The position numbers and the translations under genes were made by a program. From Anthoceros angustus (lineage: Eukaryota; Streptophyta; Anthocerotopsida; Anthocerotales; Anthocerotaceae), in the NCBI GenBank assembly GCA_010909165.1, contig VJWM01000197.1:229501-293500 (forward strand): 64,000 nt of DNA. Direction: 5' to 3'. Below, in pieces: positions 1-12,700 of the stretch (position 1 is the stretch's first letter; each line of letters starts with the position of its first letter). The notes below the pieces were generated by a model. It saw nothing but the letters and a program-made list of their open reading frames with translations. It made no database searches and was not told where the DNA came from.

Positions 1-1
1 C

Positions 2-1228
2 AGAGAGTTTCCATCTTGCAAGGCACTCTTTGGGCACATGAGATGCCACCCTGAGCGGGAGTGGAGGGGAATACAGAGGCCTGAGGGCCTGTCGTTGCAA
101 CAGCGTGCGGGTGGGGATGTGAGAATCAATGCTGACCTGCAAACTGCCTTGCACAGGAAGAAGGCTCGTGGCAAGATCGAGTCCAGCCCTGTTGGCATTG
201 GGGAGCCATCGGAGGACCATGATATGATTGAGAGTCTGCTGATGCTGGCTCGAGCTGGAAGTGGGAGGCATGTGGAGCAGGGCAGCAGCAAAGGTACCGT
301 GGTGGGGAAGATGATGGAGAAGCAGCATGAAGCCTATGCGCTGAACAGCAAGGGCAGGCTGGAGGGCAGCAGCAAGATGAAGGGGAAGCTGGTGAGCGAA
401 TGTGGAGCCGCACGGAAGGCACCGAACGTGAGAGATGGGAATGTGGACGGCGGGGAGTCCACCAGGACTTCCAGCACACGGTGGGAGGCACAACCGGAGG
501 ATGGTGGGCACAGTGAATCTGACTGGAGTGAGGCGGATGTGCACTTCACCTCAACCCTGGGGGAAGGGAATGTGGACTTGAAGCTGGACGGGGTGATCCA
601 GAGTGGGAACACTTTAGGCAAGGAGCAAATGATGGAGGTGGCATCTGGTGCCTGTGTCCCCTCTCACCACAAGTACGAGTGTATGACGTGCAACATAATT
701 TTCAAGTCCTACCAGTCTCTAGGAGGGCACAGAGCCAGTCACAAGAAGGTAAAGGGGTGCTTCGCCAGGAACCATTCCAAGGGGGGTGGATGTATGAGTC
801 TAAACTATGCGCAAGATGGTTTAGTGAACCAAGATGGGATTAAGAGCAGCGACGCAATCCAAAAGGTATCCGATTGTCAAGTCGGTTCAAGGTGTGAGCT
901 CAAGACGAAACGATGCTGCGTAGGCGTGGCTGATGCAGCAGACGATTTTGAGAGGGAGAATTTCGACAAGCAGCAGCCCACATTTGCAAAGAAGGTAGAT
1001 GGCTGCCATGAGTGCTCTGTCTGCCACCGTGTCTTTGCATCAGGGCCTGCTCTTGGTGGCCACAAGAGGTGTCACTGGGGAGGTGCTGGAGTTTTGGAGG
1101 CTTCTGGCAAGGCCAGTAATAGCGAGCAACAAGCATCTGTGACTCCACAAGGTATTGTGGAAGCCAAGCCTGCGGTGGTAAATTTGCCTACATTTCCATG
1201 TTCCAGTTACATTTATCTCCTCCCATGA
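2..1228 (+). CDS. C2H2 zinc-finger protein, ZAT-like (5' truncated by window edge)
   Basis: Likely a nuclear DNA-binding transcription regulator of the plant C1-type C2H2 family. The frame is open from base 2. It begins inside a first finger whose second half reads KALFGHMRCHPEREWRGI, the usual first-finger ending of three-finger ZAT-type proteins. Two more complete fingers follow: YECMTCNIIF...QSLGGHRASH at about 673-741 and HECSVCHRVF...PALGGHKRCH at about 1006-1074, both carrying the plant QALGGH-type recognition helix (QSLGGH and PALGGH variants). A long Gly/Ser/charged linker separates fingers 1 and 2. The C-terminus ends with VNLPTFP, slightly reminiscent of a DLN-type EAR repression motif but not a clear match. 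No intron is needed. The start codon and first two cysteines lie off the window. The family is well supported; the exact orthologue is not determined. Confidence 0.9.
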   Translation, partial: REFPSCKALFGHMRCHPEREWRGIQRPEGLSLQQRAGGDVRINADLQTALHRKKARGKIESSPVGIGEPSEDHDMIESLLMLARAGSGRHVEQGSSKGTVVGKMMEKQHEAYALNSKGRLEGSSKMKGKLVSECGAARKAPNVRDGNVDGGESTRTSSTRWEAQPEDGGHSESDWSEADVHFTSTLGEGNVDLKLDGVIQSGNTLGKEQMMEVASGACVPSHHKYECMTCNIIFKSYQSLGGHRASHKKVKGCFARNHSKGGGCMSLNYAQDGLVNQDGIKSSDAIQKVSDCQVGSRCELKTKRCCVGVADAADDFERENFDKQQPTFAKKVDGCHECSVCHRVFASGPALGGHKRCHWGGAGVLEASGKASNSEQQASVTPQGIVEAKPAVVNLPTFPCSSYIYLLP

Positions 1229-3724
1229 GTCTGCCTACATCTAGTAAGAAATTGTGTTTGTTGGTGATTCGAACATTGCAGATAAGGAGGAACAAGGATT
1301 CAGGAACCATTCTGGTTGAGACACACGCAAAGGCAGATATCTAATTTAATCGATGTGGCTTCCTCTCTTTTGAGAGTGAGGCGATGGGCTGCAGGGGTGG
1401 TGAGCTTGGCAGGCTGCTGCTGCTGCACTCTTCAATCAAGAGCCGCCATGCTGTGGGAGGGATCTTCTGGCGGTCTGATGCAGGGGGAAACAAAAACGTA
1501 CTGAAGCTGATCTCTGAACAGAAACGTCTACATTTGTTCTGCAGCTGACGGGCTGAGCTTTCTTAGCGCATCTAGCTAAGCAGGCTGTTAATTTTCCATG
1601 CATGCTAGTCCTTGTTCCACGCTTGTCGTGCTGTTTACCGAGTCATGGACACAACCGCTAACCAGGGACGTGAATTAACAAGAGAACAATATGACAGCTC
1701 GAACAGTGTGAGGAAGACAACACGTGGAGCCTCGGGTGTAACATATTGGGCCCCGGTGCATGGGTCCCCATGATCGCAGGATATGGACTCTTGCTGTTGG
1801 AGCAGCCCTTTGCTCTGTTTGCTGAAAGCAACAGATTGCATCATCACTTCAGGATGCAGCGGACTATGTATTACTGCTCCTTTCCCAAGTGGCGCCCCCT
1901 ATGCACAGATTGAAGGCACAGCAGATGTTGGGTGGCAACAACCGGGATTGGTCTGCAACATGTTGGAGCTTCAGAGGAAGCCAGCCAGACTTTTTGTTGT
2001 GTCGGGGTGTGTAGCACTGTTCCTCCTTCTCTTTTGCCGTTGCCTTGACGATCGAAGGTCAAGTTACAGTGACTGTGGGTGGCAACCTGCCCGGGTATCA
2101 CAGTTTGCACTATCTAAACAGGACGATCGTGACAATGGCAGTTCAAGAAGCCAACTGTGCCAGACTGTGGAGGCAATTCTTGCTGTGATCACGGCAAGCA
2201 AGATTGTAATCAACCACCCCTAACGGTTCCTTCATTTTGTGATCAGGTTATAGGATTGCAACGGGAAGAGAATCCTCACTCTTATCTTCGTTTGCCCAAG
2301 ATTCCACTCCCTAGTCTAGCCTGCTGCACCCTGCCGGCGAAGAAAACTGGGCCTCAAAGCCCCCGGCCGCCCCAGGGGGGTCATGCAGCGAAAGCAGCCT
2401 GTTGGACATGCATGGACGATTCGACATCTGATCTGCAACTCCAGGCCCACCATTCTCTCACCTACAGTGCAGCCAGCTGCAGCAATACAAAGTGAATCTG
2501 TCTGGTCTGCACGACGCCATAGCCACTTCTTCCTCTCACACTCCAGCACGCACTTCAACAAGTTTGACAGCGGTCAGCGATGTACACAGCAGGGTTTCCG
2601 ACTCCACACGGCTGATGAGCACTGGCAGTGCGGAGCAGAGCAAATACTATGGGTGTCACAGTCTCCAGATCCAAGACCCAAGAATAATCCACTTGGGCTG
2701 GGGATGGGAGGAAGCAAAATATCTGGGCCAGTGGCCACGGGTGATGAAATTGTGAAAAGGACAAACGCAGCACAGTGTGGCGGCACCCACTTAAACATGA
2801 GGTCTGGCCCATGTCGCTGGCCCAGCAAAAGGAACAACTTCTTCACCAGCTCGCTCGGCCTGGGCACCGGCCACGCCTGGTTATCTTTGCATTGTATGTA
2901 CGGTTCGCAGGGAAGAAGATGGTGCTTTGCCTATACATTTACTGCCCGGCCCTATCGTCGGGTGACTGTGCCGGCGTACATACAGTTGTGTTTAAGCCTG
3001 GCTAGATACCAGCTCAGCCCACGAGAACTGTTGCTGTATCTGGCAGTGGTACATAATCAGTGGAATCTGGAGGTGTGAGGACGCGCTGAATCTTCTGTAC
3101 AGGCTGAATCCGCAGTTCGAACTGCATACGGTGCCATCCAGCCAGTGTTGTGTGTCCTGCCTCGGCCACCTTAGCTTGCAAGTTCGAACTGCATACGGTT
3201 CCCAGCCCACACCCCCAGCCCGCAGCCCGACTGTCCGCCTGCCTGCGTCCCGGGCTTGCGTCTTTTGCAGCAGCACGACGCAGCTTGCAAGGCATCACCA
3301 TCGTCGCCAGCAGGAAGAGGACAAGGCTTCCCAGCCTGGACCCCGGGGGCGGGGCGACCCAGCAAAGGCCAAAGCCGAGGCCGACGCCAGCAGCCTTTCT
3401 GCTCTTGGATCTGCACCGTCGGGTGGGTGGAAATTGCGCTCCGAACGGCCCAGCACGCTCCTGGCGAGCCCAATTTGGGGCGTCTGTATTGTCGGGTGGG
3501 CGATACGAAATTGGGTTCTGGTAGTGAGCCATCTCGGCGAGGCAGCTGTGGGTGGCAGCGCAATTTTTTTGCTGACCCACAAACAGAGAATTTCGCTACT
3601 GCTCGGGAGCGGGAGCGGACCAGGTGCCTAGGGCCTGCCCGGATGGTGGAAGCTGTCTGGGTGCGACGCCGTTCCTGGTGTGCTAGCAGCTCGGAGATTG
3701 GGCTGTGGTGCCGGGGAGTTGGCC
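1229..3724. other. intergenic region between zinc-finger and ASH-protein genes
   Basis: About 2.5 kb in which I recognise no conserved protein or RNA. Several overlapping frames on both strands are open, because of high GC from about 3150 to 3700, but none shows domain-like composition. A 17-base word (TTCGAACTGCATACGGT) occurs twice on the plus strand, near 3116 and 3182. The last few hundred bases are probably the promoter and 5' UTR of the downstream gene. Confidence 0.6.
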
Positions 3725-6700
3725 ATGACCGACGCGGAAGCAGCAGGAGCAGGAGCAGGAGCCGGAGCCGGCGATGCTGCGGGCCCGCCCACCCTTCTCT
3801 TCTCCACCGACGTACCCAACAACGTGCTGCACCTGGACAACGTAATTGTGAACGAGTTTCATGTGTTGCGTAGATTCCGCTTGATCAGGTGAGGTCGAGA
3901 ATTCCTCTCCCTGCGCTTGTCCAGGCATTGTGCAATTCGTGCTGAGGCCACCTCAGCTTTGGTCTGCCGTGAATTTTGCCTGAGCTTGACGTCTTCCACA
4001 AGGCGGCAGCAGCCTTCTCTGCTTCAGCTCCACATGCTCCTGTAGCTGGGAAGGCAAGGCAATGGGCCTTGGCTAAGGCTGAGTTTTGCTTCCTCTTGTG
4101 TGCTCGCAGTCTGTGCGATGAGCCTCTGCTAGTCACCCTCGACAGTAGTCTGGGCTCTCAGCTGGGCTTCCAGCTCAACAATGAGAATCTGACCGGTTCA
4201 GACGAAGGCAGCGAAGATGCACACAATGTCGCCAATTTCCTGGCGGATGACTTCAATGAGGTATTTGATTCTTGTTATTTTAGTTTACAGGTGGCAATTG
4301 AAGCAAATCAGACGCAGAATGGTGCTCTCAACCGCTCCTTGATGCATGTGCCTCTCAGCTTTTCAATACGGTGAACCTTGTGAATCAAGTTGTTCTCCAA
4401 CCAAGGCAGGTTCAGCAAGTCATCCTGACGTTCTGGCCCTTGGACTGTGCCAAAGAGGTGGCTGGGAATGCGAATCAGGCAGAGGATGCAGACTCTTTGC
4501 AGCGTCTACCTCACGAGGTATGTTGGGGGCCAGCGAGCGGTTCTGGAACACGGCCCCTGTCGTGAGTGGCTTGTTTAGCAGTTTTAAGATGCTTACAGAT
4601 CATGGCGTTTTGCAGATGCTTGATTTCAAGTTTGCTACTGAGGACCCCAAGCATGGGTTTCCAGGCGTCAACCAGAATTTTGTCGTTAATGGCAAGCTCT
4701 TTCTGTCTGCCACTGGACTCAGCTCTACCAGCAGTGCTGCCTGTGGTGGATGTCGTCAAGACATTGTTGTTCGCTTCTCTGCATCCGTTTGTAGATCCCT
4801 GCTGAGGACAGATGTGGCAGATATTGTTTTTAGTGACTGCGTTCCTGGTGGAGTGTTTGTTAAGGATTTCAGCATTTGGAACCTGTCAGAGATCCCCTGT
4901 TCGTTTCAGCTCCATGTGAAGAATGTCAAGTTTGAACTGCCGGTATTAGATTCTTCCTTGTGAATTAATGCGCTCAATAAATTGTGCATGACACGTGTCG
5001 TTTATTGACCAGCGTGTTGATTTCTTGCAGAATTTGGATCTAACGGACTACGATACAGGTCTACCTGTGACTGGTGGTGAGATAAAGAGCTGTGCACATA
5101 GGCGAATTCGTGTTACTTTCAAGCCTAGAGACGTGGGCGATTTTGTGTACATGATCCATCTTGAAAACAACTACGATGGAAGAAACTCTATCTCCATCCC
5201 TGTGCAGTGTTTGGTAAGGCATGGGAATCTTATGTTATCTTCAGTTTATGCTAATTGAGTTTTTTTTTCTGGTAAAGTTTATCTAAACTTTCTGCGAAAC
5301 AGGTGAGCGCCGAACATCGTCAAGAAGGAATTTTGGTAACAGGTGTTGGGGAAGATGGTGTGCTGGACTTTGGTGACTGCTATGCAGAGAATGGCACTTT
5401 TCAGATGTTGACTCTGAGGAACATCACCCAGGAGGTAAGGTACACGGCAAGGTATTCCCCATTTTGGATCAACGAGTCATTGATATCTGACTGATCTGTG
5501 GTCATGTTTTGTGCAGGCTTTAGTTGTGGGTCTTGGTGGTACAGATCATGCACCCGGTGATCATATTGCTTTCTATTTGCAAGCGGATATGGATATTTCT
5601 GCTGCATCTTCAAAATTTGCACATCCTGCAAGTTCTGTACAAGATGCTCTCGTAAGTGAACTAAGAACAGATCAATGTTGTCCTTGTCACGTCTCAGATC
5701 CAAATACTTGCTAAGGCTATTAAAGGCTGATGACGTGCTTGAATGCCCAGGGCAAGTCTTTGGATTCCCAGAGTCTGGACAAGATGAACCGGCTCGAGGA
5801 GATCCTTCTAGAGAGGGGCGAGGAGAAAAACATATTGGTCTGGCTTTATCCCACTGGTGCAGAAGATGATACCAAAGCAGTGAAGCTTCAGAGGCGAAGT
5901 TATCGAATATCCCTGAAGTGTGCTGAAAAAAGAGGGTATACCAACTACAGCAAGCAGGGATTTTCCAAGATTATTCAGGTCAAGAAAAACTCTTGTTTTG
6001 TGTGAGGTGCGGTTAATATGTTTGTTTCCCCTTCATCGACATTGCCAAGACCCCTATTTGTGCTCAGCTGCTGGGATTGTTCTTCTAACCTCACCCCCTT
6101 TGTATTGTCTATCAGTGCAAGGCTCGAGTATGTACCTCAATGATAAAGCTCTCAACATCAGAGCTGAACCTCGGTGATTGCAATGTGGGGTCTTCAAAGT
6201 CAGCAGCGGTAGAAGTCCAAAATTTGTCTGATCTCCCTGCTCTCATCTCAGCTCATGTGACATCAACAATTCTGAGCTTCAAATCCAAGGCAGACTGCAT
6301 CTCATTACTTCCCCGTGAAGCCTTCAGACTCGATATGGAGATTGTCCCCTTGAAGATCAATGTGAAATATCGAAAGCAGGTCAGAATCGATAATCTTCTC
6401 AACAAGGGGAACCAGCAGTTCCTGGAAATCAGGGCAAAAATTATGGATCGGCATCATGTTCTTCTTCACTCACTCTACTACAAGCTTCAAACACCTTCTA
6501 TGAACAATTTACTCAGTTTTGGCAGGTTGTTAAGAGTATGCAGTGTCCAGTGAATGTCCTGTATGTTGCTAAAGTACATTGGCCTCTCTTGATTCGACAA
6601 TAGGATCTTCTGATTCTACGGGTGGCTGGTTGAATGCTTGTATCTGACAAGTGTGCTTCATGATCGCAGGGTAATCCTAAACAATCCAAGTGTCAGGATT

Positions 6701-9700
6701 CTGGCTATAGAGAATGTCACGGACAAGGACCTTGTGCTGGAGTTTAGCACATCAATGCCTGGAGAACTAGAGTTTTTTGAGTTAAAGGATGAGGAGGTCA
6801 TCCCAGAGCGTAGAGAACAAGAGTATGCTGATATTGCAAACCTCAGTGACTCTAGTGAGGAGGACCTCCATGAAAGGAGAAGGTACAGCGATGAATATGT
6901 GGAGTTTCTTGCCAGATAGGAGTTTGGCACTCTGTGTTGGAGGCTTGTGTTCAGTAAATGCAATTTTATCTGTTGGGTCCTTGTTGTTATGCAGAGCGTT
7001 TGCAGCATCAATGACAAAGGAGAAACTTCTTGAAAGTCTAGAAGGATCACAGCCTCGATTGAGTAAGTCTGTGATTAGTTCCACTCCTTTTCTTGCGCAA
7101 CAGGATGGTCAACCTACTACTCCACCCCATACTCCATCGAAGTCGGAGAAGAAACCTCATAACAGGTTTTGAACCTTTGCTCTAACCGACCTGGCTAAGC
7201 GGATGACATGATAGTTCTAGTTTTTTATCTTTCATCAATATGATTCGCGAGAGACGTAGTCATGAGGTGCTCATCATGCAGGTTTTCGTTTGATCTGACA
7301 CATGAGGGCAATCCCGAATATGATGGACTTCGTACAAATGTCAGTGGGTCCACAGTGAGGAGTCCTGATTTGCACATTGACTCTGTTGCCCATGGGAAGC
7401 CACTCAGTACTCCTCGAGAAACCCACGTCCCTGGTCTTGGTTCTATGAAAAGAGTGCAAAGTAGTGCTATGTTGTTGGAAGGAAAAGAGGAGCAGGCAGA
7501 AGATCTGTTGGATGATATTTCTCATGAAGGGTATGCAGAGGTGATCAAACGTTTCTCAGAAATGGCGGTGTCAGCATGTTCATTCCCTGAGGATGAGGAG
7601 GCGAAAAAGGTTAGAAGAACCAAAATGCTTGCAGTTAATTTTATGCGGCTTCTCGTTTCGTTTGGACAAAGTCTGTGTACTTGGGATTGATTAGACTGTG
7701 CCATAAGAATTGCATTTAGGTTGGTCAGTGTATTCACTGGAGGTAATCCTTCATAGATATTATGGCGTTGCACAGTTTGTGGACAGGCAAATTAAAGACC
7801 GTGAGCTTATCATGTGTCTGCTGGAGGATGAACCTCGTAGATTGAGCTCAGTCGAGAGACTTCAACTGCATCCTGGAGAGAAAAAAGCCTTGTATGTCTT
7901 TATATTGATGGACAGCCAGGTCTATCCATCTTTCCAAGGGCGCTTGCAAAAACTGGCTGCAAAGGTGCGTTTGGTGGTCTTCTGTGCATCTAAATCTGGT
8001 TTTGAATTGAAACCTACTTCCAAGGTTAATGAGTTGGAGGGTTTGGAACTGCGTTGCTATAATCAAGAGGAGGAAGATTTATATAGTTTGAATGACTTGC
8101 AGGTAAATATCCGGTTATTGGAGTATGATAAACGTCTCCAGGATCAGTGGGAGCCTGGTATGGTTGCGTCTGGACTAGTTGATCAAATTCCTGCTCGAGA
8201 GTTGCCTGTGCATATCAAGGTGGGTCAGTTTGTGCCCTTAGCTGAATGCTGAACAGCATGTGTGAAAAGAACCTTAGCCTCGTCTTACACTTGTTACACT
8301 TGGAGCATTCCACCAGATAGATCGTGCATTCCACCAGATAGATTGTGCAATATGTGTTCATCATCACATTGATTCCGCTGTTTCTTGTGCTGTAGGTCTG
8401 CCGTGCTGTGCTCTCACTTGCACAAAAGAACATAAACTTTGGGAAAATGTTCACCAATGAGCATCGAGCCAAAACGCTTGTTCTCAACAATAACTCAGAT
8501 CTGCCCCTGTTGTACAAAATCAAGAAAACTGGTATGGCTAATTTGGATTATCCATTTTGTAGGTGCAGCAGTGTACAAACATGTCACTTTCTAGATGGGT
8601 ATCATGTATCGCGTATCCGGCCCAAAGTGGAGGTGCTAAATGTTTTCTGCCCTTCTGTTGATAGGTTCAATAGCTTCTGGCGATCTCCATATCATTGATG
8701 GTCGGTTGGGTATCTTACTACCTCACTGTAGTCAGGAAGTCAATTTTGTGTTCCAGCCATCATTGCGTGGTTCCTTCAAGGAGACACTCACTGTAACCAA
8801 TGTTTATGACCCAAGCAATGACCAGGTTGTAACATTGAAAGCAACTATCAGCCGAGCTGACACCTTCTGGATAAGTACTGCGAAAATCGACTTTGGGAAC
8901 ATTGCTGCAGGTGAATGGTGCAACATGCAAAGGATTATCATTCGCAATACCAGCAAGCAAACTCGGACATTCATGTTAAGAGATGCCAACTATGCTGAAC
9001 GAAGTGATCTGAGGCATAGGTTGCGGTCGGAGCAAGAAATCTGCATAGGATTTGTTGTGGAGCCGAAGGAAGTTTTATCTCGAGCAGTGCTCCAACCTGA
9101 CCAGGAGGCAATAGAAGCCTTGAAAAGGAAAATCCTTGCTTTTGAACGGAAAGGCAAAGGGGAAAAAGCTGCAAAACTTTGGAGACAGATCTATGAGTTA
9201 AATGCAAAAGCTGGTGCAATGGGTGGTTGTTCTAAGGGAACAGATCCTGGCACTTATCCTGAGCCCCAGCACGATGAGACTCTATCTAAACAGGTTGAAG
9301 CAGGGATAGGGGCTAAGGCACTTAGTTTGCCACTCAAGGGGTGGAATGGCTGCATCAACTTCACGTTGAAAGGTGGAGAAACACAGGTCAGACTGCAGCA
9401 TGAGAAGGTCACCTGAATCCAGCTTCACATTCTCTGTGATATACATTTCTAATGTTTTGCTTGTGGACTGTAGGCTGTCCTAGTTTCTTGCTTTGTAGCT
9501 GTGTCATTGGCTTCTGATCAGGCCCGAAGAATCCAGGGGGCCTTTCTTGCTTATGAAGGCAAAGATCAGGTAACCAAATTGTGCTCATCATAAATCCTGC
9601 ATGGATGTGATTGGTGGCTGGGCATGAGTGGTGCATCTCTGTCATTGGCTTACATTATAACAAGGCAACTGACGACTGATGTTGATCTGATGAATGCAGG

Positions 9701-12700
9701 ATGCTGTAAAACAGGTTCAGTACGAGGCCTCTGTATGCCCTGAGGATGTTTCAATTGGGACTGTGTTCCCCGTGTTGTCTAAAACAGATCTTGCGAATCT
9801 CCCCAAAGTGAGTAGTGTCCCTGTTTCTCGGATCTGGGGTGTTGATGGGCTCACTGACCTGCCATATGTCTTTTGTTGTTGAAGCACAATATCTGATCAG
9901 AGTTGGATTGGTCTCGTGGTCAGCTGGATCTCTCATTGGTTGAAAAGTCATCGTCCTACCTGCTATCTCCAAGTTTGTCTCCTGAAAGCTCTGGATCAGC
10001 AAATGCTTTTGTGGATGAAACGCCTAGACATCAGGAGTTGGAGACACTTGACTTGCACTCGTCAGTCCCCGCTTCAAATGAGATGCCCCTTGCATCAGGA
10101 GTTAATAGTATCCCATTGCAAGCAGGTATGTGGAGATCACGAGATATACTAACGAACTGGGGAATACATCCTCCTCCAGATCCTCCCACATCTGTTGACA
10201 GCGAATTTGACCAGACTGGTGTCAGTGAAGTAAGCAGCAATAGACCCAGTCGACATGGCAGCTATGACAGTCTTTATCCATTTGAACCATTGCTAAGAGT
10301 TGAGCCTTTTCGGTCAGCCCGCAATCAAGCAGGCATTTACTCTGATATAAGTATTGCACTGGCTGGTAGTTCAATGGATGTCTCTTCAGCGGCTGAGTTA
10401 GCCAGAAGTTTATTCTCAATCCAACCTGACCATGAAGACCTGCAACCCAATGATGTGGGTTTCGGGTTAGCTTTGCATGATACTGCTGATCATGATGGAT
10501 TTGAAGCATCATTTTTGCTGAGGTCAAATACCGCTCAAGACATTTGGGTTCAACTCTGTCTTGAGTGGGGGAAAGCAGCTCCAGAATTAGAGTTGTGGGT
10601 TGAAGAGACTGGGAATGACATAGCTGATACACGTGTAGACTGGGTGAATGATTCTTTTGCCCCTGGAAATTTATCTGATCTGTCAGTGTGGCAGTCGATG
10701 GAAACAACTCGTCACCAGCTGCCCTGTAGTTACATGGATAGTGAAGATAGTTCTGGAACAGTATTGGTGGCTTCCACTTGTATTAGAAGTGGCACTGTGG
10801 TAAGGGTGCAACTATATCTTTCAGATCAATCATTGGAACTACTATCTCATTACGATCATGTTTCGTCTGATGGACAGCCTGGATTGGGTTTGGAGAAAGT
10901 GACTGGCTTTCTGACGATTAAGAGTTACCCTTCTGCTGAAATTCGAGAGCAGATTTCTGTGTTCATGGGCAGACTGGACAGGGCTATTAAAGTTGTGCCC
11001 TCTAAATTGGTATTTCCAGAGTCAGATATCACATCAATCCTTCAAGGAGATGTGACAATCAAGAATAGGACAGGGAAAACCATTCAGTATATGGTAAAGG
11101 TCGTTGGCACTCGGCCTAGTGCATCTCCTGAGTCTCCACCGATAGATCAGCAGTGTCCTGATGTAATTGTTCAGGTAGAACCTGCAGCAGGTGAGATCAA
11201 AGCCTTTGGACTCGTGGTAATCAAACTCACTTGCCAACCAACAAAGCCTGGGAAGCAGACTTGTAATCTGCAGGTCAAGAGCTCACAGTGCTATGATCAC
11301 ACTCAATTGAGCATCACAATGTCATCTTACAGGTCGCATTCTCTGCACTTACCTGACCTCCCAGAAGGAGGTACATTGGATATGGGTTTCTGCTACATGA
11401 ATGCTCCAGGAGGCATGGAAGGGGTACCATTCCGGCTTGAAAATGTGCTAGCAAGTCCTCTGTCATTGGTTTTCAAGTCAAATTTGGCAAAGCAGGTGTA
11501 CATATCATCAGATCCACTTGGCACCCAGCGTATAGATGACCTTGACTTGAGTCCAAACGAATGTCGGACTGTCTATATGTGTCTGCGACCAGGTGGTGAT
11601 GCAGCAGCGTATGAGAACGGCCAATGTCGAGAAATTATTGGAGGGATGAGAATAACTGTCCGGCCATCTACATTAGGACCCATTCATGTCACTGCAAGTG
11701 GAGGTAGTGGTCAAGAATTCAAAAGTGACGAGATCATGGTTAAATTCCGTGCTGTTGTTGGGTGGAGTCTGCTGCAGCTCTCTGTTGCAGTTATAGATCT
11801 TGGCCGAGTGGAAGAAATCGGAGGATCTATTTCAGGAAGTTTTGTGGTGATGAACCCAAGCAGTCAAATGCCATTGCAGGTCTCAATCTCTTCTCAACAG
11901 GCTTCGCTTTCTGTGTCTGGAGGACTGCTTCTTGGTAGGGAAGTAGCTAAAGCACAAGGAGGTGATGCCAAGGCTGATATGATTGTGGAATATTCCTTTC
12001 CTGTGAGAAAATATGGGCTTAATGAAGATAGATTTTATATCCGCAATCTGTCTTGCTCTGGCCATGATGCGGAACTGTTGTTGCGACTATTTGCCTCAAA
12101 TGGGGCTATTGAGGCCACTGTGAAGCCCCCGTTGCCCCATTTGCAGCCTGCGGACTGCAAGCCTTTGAACACTGTCGTAGAAGACTGGGACGCCGCTGTT
12201 GTGGGCCCTGATGATACATTGAGCTCGGTGACGGCTAACGTTAATGGTGGACCATGGATAGCAGGGGCGCTTGAAAGGCCAGCCTCATGTGTGAGAGGAA
12301 GGCTAAGGAAAGCCTTATCTACAGGTGAATTTCTTTCTGGGGCGAGTAGAGTTGCTGAGGGCAATGGAGGAACTAGAACAGGGGAAAATGCCAATAGGAT
12401 CCCCTATATGAGAACAATTGATTTTCAGGACAATCTTTGCCTTGACTTGGGGATCATCTTCGTATCAGAAGATCATTCTTGCAGAATTCCTGGGCCTGGT
12501 TTGATGGAAGATCACAATGACATTTTTCATGTCACTGATATGCGCCCATATCATTGTTCATGCATGATCACAAACTACACAAGAAATCTTGTGCTGTTGC
12601 AGCCCCTGAGTGACATGCCTTTGGTTGTGCATCGACTATCAGAATTGAACACAACTTCTGTGCGGCCTTCGTATTTGGAAGATGAAACGCCCGCCCCTGT

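Noticed and set aside
2383-3078. 231-aa plus-strand frame upstream of the ASH-protein gene
   Set aside because: Overlaps several equally open frames on both strands, has mixed composition and no recognisable motif.
3114-3200. GTTCGAAC words that might mark a tRNA T-loop
   Set aside because: No acceptor stem, anticodon arm or D-loop could be folded around either copy.
4261-4290. Candidate 30-bp intron at the exon 2/3 junction of the ASH-protein gene
   Set aside because: Too short, and the resulting frame stops; the acceptor at 4358 gives a 98-bp intron and restores the frame.
7063-7103. Candidate intron (GTAAGT ... CAG) inside exon 11 of the ASH-protein gene
   Set aside because: 41 bp is too short for a plant intron, and removal breaks the reading phase.
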